From Candidatus Microgenomates bacterium (GTDB taxonomy: Bacteria; Patescibacteriota; Microgenomatia; UBA1400; PJMF01), in assembly GCA_015485595.1 (NCBI GenBank), contig WFTH01000084.1:1-5894 (forward strand): DNA of 5,894 nt, given 5' to 3'. Position numbers and translations under genes: made by a program. The number at the start of each line of letters is the position of its first letter. Positions within the stretch are counted from its first letter, which is position 1. Positions 1 through 5,795 of this stretch are shown here, one piece after another. The notes beneath the pieces are model-generated. The model saw nothing but the letters and a program-made list of their open reading frames with translations. It was not told the origin of the DNA and did no database searches.

Positions 1-1952
1 CTCAATACGTGTTTGAAAAAAAACTTACTAAAGAAAAAAAGTCTCGTTTTGACTTTGATCGTCAAACACTTTACGACAAAATTTTTAAGTATGTAGAGAA
101 AAACAGCCAACTGGCCGTTTCTCAGATTAAAGCGCTGGGAGCTAGTGCCGACTGGAGTCGGCTTAAATTTACCTTAGATAAAGATGTGGTAAGCTTTGTA
201 ACTAACACCTTCAAAAAACTCCATCAAGAGGGGTTGATCTATCGAGATTTAAGACTGGTTAACTACTGCACTAGATGTGGCACCAGTTACTCCGAGCTAG
301 AAGTTAACCACCTTGAGACTAAATCGATTCTTTATTACATTAAGTACGGCCCGCTAATCGTGGCAACCACCAGGCCGGAGACCAAGTTTGCCGACGTAGC
401 TTTGGCGGTCAATCCTAAAGATGAGCGTTACAAAAAATATGTTGGTCACGAAGTAGAGATTAAGTGCATTGAGGGTAAACGCAAACTACCTGTGATTGCT
501 GACGAGTATGTGGACCCAGAATTTGGAACTGGTGTTTTAAAGATCACACCCGCTCATGATCCAAACGATTTCGAGATCGGCCAAAGACACAATCTACCTT
601 TGCTTCAAGTAATTAACCAGCGAGGAAAACTAACTGAACTTGCCGGCAGGTTTGCTGGCATGAGCGTTGATCGGGCAAGGAAAGCAGTGGTTGAGGCTCT
701 AACAGAAAAAAATTTAATAATAAAAACCGAGAAACGCATAAACACAGTCGGTCATTGTTATCGCTGTAAACGAGTAATTGAACCCCTACCCCTGCCTCAG
801 TTTTTTATCAAAGTAAACAGCCCAAAAAACAGCCTGACACAAAAAGCCTTAAAACTCCTAGATGAAAAGAAGATTGTGATTTACGGAGCTGGCAGAGAGA
901 AAATCTTGCGTCATTGGTTAAATAACTTAAAAGACTGGAACATCTCGCGTCAAATTGTTTGGGGTATAAGAATACCGATTTATTATCAAGTGGACGGTTT
1001 TGAAGATAAGATTCAGGTAAGCTTTATTGATCAATCAGGCAAGCTTTACAGAGGTCTGCTAAGTGAGTTTTTAAAAAAGCATGAGCTTACAGAGATCGAA
1101 AGCGGCTTACAAAACCTCACTGCTCAAATAGAGGTGCCCTACAAAGTGAGCCTTACTAAACCCACCCCGGGTCGCTGGCTACCAGAAACAGACACGCTTG
1201 ACACTTGGTTCTCTTCTAGTCAGTGGCCAGTAGTTACTTTAAAAACCGGAAAACCTAATGATTTTAAAACCTTCTATCCAACCGCAGTCATGAATACAGG
1301 TTATGACATCTTGCCTTTTTGGGTAATGCGCATGATCTTAATGGGTGTGTTTTTAACTAAAAAAGAACCGTTCAGGCGCGTTTATCTTCATGGACTAGTT
1401 AGAGATGCTAAAGGTCAAAAGATGTCCAAAAGCAAAGGTAATGTGGTTAATCCGCTTGATGTGGTAGAAAAATACGGAGCCGACTCCTTAAGATTAGCTT
1501 TGGTTATTCGCTCAACCCCCGGTCAAGATAAGTCTGTGGGAGAGGCGGACTTTAGAGCAGCACGCAACCTAACTAATAAAATCTGGAATGCTTCTCGCTA
1601 CGTCCTTTTCTTTGCTAAAAACCAAGCTCAAGCTAACTCTAAACCAAACCCGCATGTAGAGAAAGAGCTTAAAAAGATAAAAAAAGAAGTAACTAAAAAT
1701 TTAGATCAACTAAAGATAGGCTTGGCTGCAGATTACGTTTATGATCGTTTTTGGCACTACTACTGCGACCAAGTAATTGAAGACTATAAAAAAGGTAAGC
1801 TACCCTACTCACAATTGATTGAAGGACTGGTGGTGTTTTTAAAACTAATCCACCCGTTCATGCCGTTTGTAACCGAGGCCGTCTGGCAAGAAATGATTAA
1901 GCTTAAACTTGTAAACGAGCCGCTACTTACCACCTCAAGCTGGCCTAAATAA
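1..1952 (+). CDS. valS: Valine--tRNA ligase (ValRS), 5'-truncated by the window edge
   Basis: Cytoplasmic class I aminoacyl-tRNA synthetase that activates valine with ATP and charges tRNA-Val. The GTG at 9 is not taken as the start: the frame stays open to the edge, and the codons before it (..T)-Q-Y match the conserved GIATQ region that follows the HIGH signature in ValRS. About 90-100 N-terminal residues including HIGH are therefore outside the window. Counting from the GTG as residue 1: the CTRC zinc-knuckle half is at 87-90; the CP1 editing domain contains TTRPET (120-125) and TPAHDPNDFEIG (180-191); CYRC is at 250-253; WG.RIP is at 318-323; the DTLDTWFSS active-site strand is at 395-403; and KMSKS, the ATP-binding loop, is at 471-475 (nt 1419-1433). 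An all-helical anticodon-binding domain follows (about 515-647). The protein ends just after HPFMPF..E.VW, so the C-terminal coiled-coil arm of typical bacterial ValRS is absent. Family assignment is certain from the motifs; the compact form is read directly from the sequence. Confidence 0.97.
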   Translation, partial: QYVFEKKLTKEKKSRFDFDRQTLYDKIFKYVEKNSQLAVSQIKALGASADWSRLKFTLDKDVVSFVTNTFKKLHQEGLIYRDLRLVNYCTRCGTSYSELEVNHLETKSILYYIKYGPLIVATTRPETKFADVALAVNPKDERYKKYVGHEVEIKCIEGKRKLPVIADEYVDPEFGTGVLKITPAHDPNDFEIGQRHNLPLLQVINQRGKLTELAGRFAGMSVDRARKAVVEALTEKNLIIKTEKRINTVGHCYRCKRVIEPLPLPQFFIKVNSPKNSLTQKALKLLDEKKIVIYGAGREKILRHWLNNLKDWNISRQIVWGIRIPIYYQVDGFEDKIQVSFIDQSGKLYRGLLSEFLKKHELTEIESGLQNLTAQIEVPYKVSLTKPTPGRWLPETDTLDTWFSSSQWPVVTLKTGKPNDFKTFYPTAVMNTGYDILPFWVMRMILMGVFLTKKEPFRRVYLHGLVRDAKGQKMSKSKGNVVNPLDVVEKYGADSLRLALVIRSTPGQDKSVGEADFRAARNLTNKIWNASRYVLFFAKNQAQANSKPNPHVEKELKKIKKEVTKNLDQLKIGLAADYVYDRFWHYYCDQVIEDYKKGKLPYSQLIEGLVVFLKLIHPFMPFVTEAVWQEMIKLKLVNEPLLTTSSWPK

Positions 1953-1958
1953 GTAAGT

Positions 1959-2225
1959 ATGAATCTGGTTTACCTACTCCACATTCTAATAAACTTATTC
2001 TATCAAGCTCTTTTAATTACCTGGGAAAGAGCCCGCTTCAAACCTCCTTTGATTTTGGTGGTGGTTTTTAGTTTTTTAATGCTGTTCGGACTGTTCTTAA
2101 GTTTTAAACCAAGACTAAATCGCTTAAACAAAAAGTCTGTAACTGTTTCTATAAAGGAGTTTAAACAAATTAAAGATAACCTAAACTTCCTAGTGCCAAG
2201 CGCGAAGTTAGATGCTAGACACTAG
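1959..2225 (+). CDS. Small two-helix membrane protein, function unknown
   Basis: Eighty-eight residues that I do not recognise. A hydrophobic segment spans about residues 3-21, followed by a short charged loop (WERARFK) and a second, stronger segment about 30-49, starting PPLILVVVFSF. A basic stretch with predicted amphipathic-helix character (about 50-78) follows, and the tail is polar. Positive charge sits in the loop and after helix 2, so the topology is ambiguous; a re-entrant or amphipathic first helix is possible. The ATG is six bases after the valS TAA, with no recognisable Shine-Dalgarno sequence, so it is probably expressed by translational coupling or reinitiation from valS. It is also in the same reading frame as valS. 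Its TAG stop lies one base from the stop of the converging bL25 gene. The position filling the gap exactly and the membrane-like composition favour a real gene; there is no functional assignment. Confidence 0.7.
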   Translation: MNLVYLLHILINLFYQALLITWERARFKPPLILVVVFSFLMLFGLFLSFKPRLNRLNKKSVTVSIKEFKQIKDNLNFLVPSAKLDARH

Positions 2226-2226
2226 C
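2214..2226. repeat. Short perfect palindrome over the convergent stop codons
   Basis: GCTAG-ACA-CTAGC is a 5-bp perfect stem with a 3-base loop. It covers the last codons and TAG stop of the small membrane protein and the single base separating it from the bL25 stop. It has no T tract on either side, so it is weak as a terminator by itself, but it could block RNA 3' ends from either direction. Being so short, it may be chance. Confidence 0.35.
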
Positions 2227-2258
2227 TCAAGAGTCTTCATTGACTTGAGATTCTTTTT
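2226..2258 (+). terminator. Candidate intrinsic terminator for valS and the small membrane gene
   Basis: On the + strand, CTCAAG (2226-2231) pairs with CTTGAG (2244-2249). After a two-base bulge (AG), TC at 2234-2235 can also pair with GA at 2242-2243, closing a six-base loop. ATTCTTTTT follows at 2250-2258, giving a short U tract. It lies immediately after the stop at 2225 and entirely inside the 3' end of the oppositely oriented bL25 gene. The stem is short and only moderately GC-rich, so this is a plausible but weak call. Confidence 0.35.
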
Positions 2259-2901
2259 GATCTTTAGCTTCAACTGATTCTTGAACCTTTTCATCGGCTT
2301 CAACTTCTACCTCAGCTTCAGTTATCTCTTCTTTAACCTCTTGCAAGATTACAACTGGCTTATCTAGTTCATCTTCATCCACTAATAAAGCAATCTTGTC
2401 TTTATTATACTTAAGATCAGCAACTGTAATCATCTCTCCTGCTTGAGTTAGGCCACTAACATCAACCTCGATGTGCTCCGGAATGTCTTCTGGCAACGCC
2501 TTTATCTTAACTTCGCTTCGAATAACCTCAAGCACTGCGTTTGGCACATCAACCTCACCTACAACCTCCAAAGCTACCTCAGTTTCCACCTCTTCTTTAA
2601 GGTTAACCCTCATAAACTCAACATGAACTAACTCACTAGTTACTGGATGCCGACTAACTTCTGTGGTTAAGGCTGGCTCTTTTCTCCCCTCCACATCAAC
2701 ATAAACTAAACCCAAGTCACCACCATGATGATTAAGTAAACTCTGAAATTCGTTTGTTTTTAAAACTAAAGGGATAGACTCTTGACCCTGACCATAGATG
2801 TTTGCCGGAGTCAAACCTTGCTTTCTTAATCTCTTAACCGCCTTGCCTAAGGTGGTTCGTTTTTTAGCTGGAATAAGAATCTTTTTGCTTGTTTTTGTCA
2901 T
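2227..2901 (-). CDS. rplY: Large-subunit ribosomal protein bL25, CTC-type with C-terminal domain
   Basis: This 224-residue protein of the L25/TL5/CTC family binds 5S rRNA in the large ribosomal subunit. The N-terminal 5S-binding domain (about 5-98) carries the family landmarks RKQGLTPANIYG (26-37) and VSRHPVTSELVHVEFMRV (82-99). The CTC beta domain (about 100-187) is marked by LPEDIPEHIEVDVSGL (136-151) and a following VADL (160-163). Residues about 187-224 form a low-complexity acidic tail rich in Glu, Val and Lys. The length fits the two-domain form rather than the ~95-residue E. coli form. The ATG at 2901 is chosen because the protein aligns from its first residues and a strong promoter element ends eight bases upstream; there is no Shine-Dalgarno sequence. 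It lies 31 bases downstream of the DUF4012 gene on the same strand, so it can be transcribed from its own promoter as well as by read-through. The family call is very secure. Confidence 0.96.
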   Translation of the reverse strand: MTKTSKKILIPAKKRTTLGKAVKRLRKQGLTPANIYGQGQESIPLVLKTNEFQSLLNHHGGDLGLVYVDVEGRKEPALTTEVSRHPVTSELVHVEFMRVNLKEEVETEVALEVVGEVDVPNAVLEVIRSEVKIKALPEDIPEHIEVDVSGLTQAGEMITVADLKYNKDKIALLVDEDELDKPVVILQEVKEEITEAEVEVEADEKVQESVEAKDQKESQVNEDS

Positions 2902-2909
2902 AGGCGGCT

Positions 2910-2918
2910 ATTATAACA
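2910..2918 (-). promoter_or_regulatory. Extended -10 promoter of rplY, nearly leaderless
   Basis: On the - strand the 31-base gap between the DUF4012 stop and the rplY ATG contains TGTTATAAT. This is a perfect consensus -10 hexamer (TATAAT, 2915-2910) with the TGn extended element. Only AGCCGCCT separates it from the ATG, so normal -10 to start spacing places transcription initiation within about 0-4 bases of the start codon. The best -35 candidates, 16-18 bases upstream, are poor (for example TTTAAC), which is expected where an extended -10 is used. Confidence 0.7.
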
Positions 2919-2932
2919 GAAACTTAATAAAG

Positions 2933-5740
2933 TTAAAACTTAAGTCCAAAAAGTAGGTTTTTATTCTGGTACAACCTAAACCTTACTAGGTTATTTAACA
3001 TTTCCGCTTGAGGAGCGATTAGTTTTGGTTTTAATTTAAGGTTGTTAATAATCGTTAAATCGTAAACATCATCTTTGCTTCCAGATTGGTTTTGATCTAA
3101 AAATAGATAAGATGAGTTTGAAGTAAGTTTTTCGGGCACAGTAAATAAAAGTGTAAGTTTTTTAGTTTGACTTATTGGCACCACCAATTTCTCACTCTCC
3201 ACCTCCACTCTTTCACCTCCTCTTCTGATGGTTACTCCCACATCCTTACCACCAAACCTTAATCTCACTCCCTCAGCTCCTTTTGGTAAGTAAAACTTAA
3301 CTACAAAAATATAGTCCCCTTTTGGCCAAACATTACTTTTTGAGAGGTTAGCGTATTCAACTACTCGCTTATGTTTTATCTCCCGCTCGGTAAAGCTAAT
3401 CTGATGCTTTATCCTGCGGGTTAAAAAGTAGTTAGCCTTGTTTACACCAACGTTAGATTCAAGCTGATAAAGACCGTCAATTAAGCAAGCCTGATTGATA
3501 AACAGACTAGGACATCCAAGCTTAAGCACGCCAGAAGACCAAGAAAGCTGGTTAAAAACCTTCTGAGTAGGCGTGCTAAACTGACTTAAGGTAAGTTGTT
3601 GAGAACTTAGTTGCTCATAAAGCGTTCTTGCTAGTTTATTAAAGGCATCCTCCGTCTGAATCAACTTTTCAAACACACTCTTGACTAGAGCTAACACGAA
3701 CTCGTTTCTAGGTTTATCGGCATAGACAGAGTCATAAAAAAGCAGCTTTTCATCTAGGTTTTTAGCAACCACCACTTCGTTAAACCGCTTTAGTTCAACT
3801 TGAGAAACTATTTGTAGAAAACTTTTTAAAGTATGATTGTTTATAAACACCACGCCGTCAGGTTTAACACCCAGTGCTTTAGTTGCAAACCACACTAGAT
3901 TCTGACCTGCTGACTCTCCCACCTCTCCCCAAGTAGCATCCGTTAGCTGCCAACTTGGCTCTGAAAGGTATCGTTTTACACCGTCGGGGGCTTCTACCAC
4001 GCCACCTAGGCGACGAGCAATCTCTCCTGGTTCATAAAACTTATAACCCACCAACCTTCCTTGATTAAAACTAACTACAGCTACCAACTGGATAACTCCT
4101 CCCGTGGTTCTTAACTCATGATCATCTTGATAAACTAATAGATAGGTTTTTTCTTTCTCCTTTCCCAACAAACCACTAATAAGTGGTAAAACCTTGCTTA
4201 TAACTAAGTTTTCTTTCTTAAGTTGCTTGAGTTGGTTAAGTAAAAAGTCTTTTTCTAACCGACCCGCTTCCAAACCAGTTAGAGCTATGTCTACTTGAGA
4301 AGTTAACGACTTAATCAGACTTAAAACCTGAGTGTTAACTTGGGTTAGCGCTGCAACTGTCTGATTAAGATCGCCTGTTTGAAACACATTCTTTACGAGT
4401 TTTTGTCCAAGCTTAGCCTCTTTAGCCTGAACATTAACAAGCTCTATTAAACTAAATTTAAATCTAACTAAATCATGAGCCGCCTTAAACTGCTCTCCAT
4501 CTACCATCTTTTCAAAAAAAACAGCCTGAGCTAGTAAAAAGCGATCTTTTAAAGAAGATTTTAAGCTTAACGCATGACTCTCTGTTGTTGAGTCAGTTAA
4601 CTGCTGCCTGAAGTCATGTTGAAAGAGATAGAAGGATAGGTTAAACACTCCGACTGCTACCAGGCTCACAACTCCTAAAATCAACATGAATAGTCCGGAA
4701 TAAAACAAGGTTTTTCTGCGCTTGTTTTTCTTTAGTCCTTTAAGCTCAATCTTAAAAAGACGCTTTTTTTTAAACCTAAGTTCTTTTTTTCTTACCTTAA
4801 CAACCTTACTTAAAACATCCTCTTCCAGATTAAAACCAACCTTCTCTTCTTGACGCTTAGTTTTTTTCTTAACAAAACCATCATCTAAAGATTCTTTTTT
4901 TTCTTTTTCAAATCGATTAAAAAAAATCTTTAAACGAGAAACCCCCTTTGGTTTTAGATGCTGAAGTAAAACCTTAAACTTAACTTTAAAAGAGCTCTCC
5001 ACCACCACCAAATCAGCTTTCTTAAAATCTAAGTAGGTGTTAAGCTTGGTTTTTTTAATCAAGATCTCCTCTTTATAATAAAACTCATAAAGTCGCTTGA
5101 AGTTAAAAAACACTCCAGCTGATTTTAGTTTCGGCCTCCCTCTTATTAATATCTTTCTAGACTGATGCGGTCTTTTTAAGAAGGTCAACACAGTCTTAAA
5201 GAAATCGTCAGAAGTAAGATAGTTCACCTTTGTATCAGGGCAGAGCACCACTCCTTGATCAACTCGCTTTAAAAAGAAGGCTAAAGTGGACAAAGTGATA
5301 TAGTTAAACTCCACATCCACCACCTCTGACCCTAAAAATATCTGTGGTTGATTAAACTCTAAGAAAGCTCGATCGACAAACTCTTTGGTTTTTTTTAGAT
5401 AAAAATTAAGTTTACTTAACTTTTTGTTTTTTAAACTTAACTGATCAGGTAAAAAGAGTGTGAGGTTTATTGGCAGATTAAAAGCGCTAAAAAATTGCTT
5501 TATCTTTTGGTAACGCTCGCTTTCAAAGCTTAAAAAAACGTCAAAAGTATCAACCAACCATAAAACCTTATAATACTCAAGTTGACTAAGTTTGGGTTGA
5601 CTATTTACCAATAATAAAAACTCAAACTCAAAAACATCCTCTCTTTTAGCTTGGGTGAAGATGGAGAAAAGATTAAGAAGATCTTGACTAGTTGAAACAA
5701 CTAGAATTTTCGGACTAGTGGTAAGTAGCTTAGCTTTCAT
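2933..5740 (-). CDS. DUF4012-domain membrane protein with a large cytoplasmic N-terminal region
   Basis: A 935-residue protein of unknown function. Residues 1-250 alternate hydrophobic strands and helices (KILVVSTSQD near the start, KILIRG at 196-201) and resemble a decayed extended-SDR/epimerase fold; this is inference. Residues 271-343 are Lys/Arg-rich and end in KKNKRRK just before a single strong transmembrane helix (about 345-372), giving N-inside, C-outside topology by the positive-inside rule. Residues about 380-520 are helical. The DUF4012 core (about 525-660) contains KTYLLVYQDDHELRTTGG (531-548), then EAPDGVKRYL, a W.LTDATW motif and KPDGVVFIN. The C-terminal beta-rich region (about 760-935) opens with ESNVGVNKANYFLTR (761-775), which is typical of long members of this family, and includes WPKGDY and YLPKGAEG. 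The ATG at 5740 is the first in frame and has no Shine-Dalgarno sequence. It lies 55 bases after the RNase H-like gene. The DUF4012 assignment is confident; the biochemical role is unknown, with an envelope or cell-surface polymer function only a guess. Confidence 0.9.
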   Translation of the reverse strand: MKAKLLTTSPKILVVSTSQDLLNLFSIFTQAKREDVFEFEFLLLVNSQPKLSQLEYYKVLWLVDTFDVFLSFESERYQKIKQFFSAFNLPINLTLFLPDQLSLKNKKLSKLNFYLKKTKEFVDRAFLEFNQPQIFLGSEVVDVEFNYITLSTLAFFLKRVDQGVVLCPDTKVNYLTSDDFFKTVLTFLKRPHQSRKILIRGRPKLKSAGVFFNFKRLYEFYYKEEILIKKTKLNTYLDFKKADLVVVESSFKVKFKVLLQHLKPKGVSRLKIFFNRFEKEKKESLDDGFVKKKTKRQEEKVGFNLEEDVLSKVVKVRKKELRFKKKRLFKIELKGLKKNKRRKTLFYSGLFMLILGVVSLVAVGVFNLSFYLFQHDFRQQLTDSTTESHALSLKSSLKDRFLLAQAVFFEKMVDGEQFKAAHDLVRFKFSLIELVNVQAKEAKLGQKLVKNVFQTGDLNQTVAALTQVNTQVLSLIKSLTSQVDIALTGLEAGRLEKDFLLNQLKQLKKENLVISKVLPLISGLLGKEKEKTYLLVYQDDHELRTTGGVIQLVAVVSFNQGRLVGYKFYEPGEIARRLGGVVEAPDGVKRYLSEPSWQLTDATWGEVGESAGQNLVWFATKALGVKPDGVVFINNHTLKSFLQIVSQVELKRFNEVVVAKNLDEKLLFYDSVYADKPRNEFVLALVKSVFEKLIQTEDAFNKLARTLYEQLSSQQLTLSQFSTPTQKVFNQLSWSSGVLKLGCPSLFINQACLIDGLYQLESNVGVNKANYFLTRRIKHQISFTEREIKHKRVVEYANLSKSNVWPKGDYIFVVKFYLPKGAEGVRLRFGGKDVGVTIRRGGERVEVESEKLVVPISQTKKLTLLFTVPEKLTSNSSYLFLDQNQSGSKDDVYDLTIINNLKLKPKLIAPQAEMLNNLVRFRLYQNKNLLFGLKF

Positions 5741-5763
5741 GACAGATGGATAAAACCTATTTT

Positions 5764-5769
5764 AGTATA
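5764..5769 (-). promoter_or_regulatory. Candidate -10 element for the DUF4012 gene
   Basis: On the - strand TATACT (five of six matches to TATAAT) lies 23 bases before the ATG at 5740, which would give a leader of about 16-18 bases. The -35 position is a T run (TTTTTT/TTTTTA at spacing 16-17), a weak match. A second near-match, TAAAAT (5764-5759), overlaps it by one base. Such hexamers are frequent in AT-rich DNA, so this rests mainly on its position in the only gap upstream of the gene. Confidence 0.45.
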
Positions 5770-5770
5770 A

Positions 5771-5793
5771 GCTTTTTAGCTAGACTAAAAAAC
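5771..5793. repeat. Inverted repeat between the RNase H-like gene and the DUF4012 gene
   Basis: GCTTTTTAG (5771-5779) and CTAAAAAAC (5785-5793) flank a five-base CTAGA loop, forming a nine-pair stem with one G-T wobble. It starts three bases after the RNase H-like stop codon in the - direction and overlaps the spacer and -35 position of the candidate DUF4012 promoter. It could be a weak terminator for the upstream gene or a protein-binding site. On the - strand the stem is followed by TTATACT rather than a T tract, and the stem is mostly A-T pairs, so a classical intrinsic terminator is not well supported. Confidence 0.4.
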
Positions 5794-5795
5794 CC

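Noticed and set aside
9..11. GTG as the start codon of valS
   Set aside because: The frame is open to the window edge, and the codons before it match the conserved ValRS sequence following GTDHAGIATQ. The HIGH region must lie upstream.
2190..2225. Intrinsic terminator for rplY on the - strand
   Set aside because: CTAGTG/CACTAG can pair, but the interior is 24 bases, the stem is six pairs, and no T run follows on the - strand.
2226..2229. UGA recoded as glycine (the Gracilibacteria/Absconditabacteria code)
   Set aside because: The only UGA at a gene end is the rplY stop, and reading through it adds only four residues before a TAG. The roughly 650- and 935-codon genes contain no in-frame UGA and use GGN for glycine, so the standard bacterial code fits.
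5764..5793. A strong Rho-independent terminator after the RNase H-like gene
   Set aside because: An inverted repeat exists, but on the coding strand the stem is mostly A-T and no T tract follows it. It is recorded as a repeat only.
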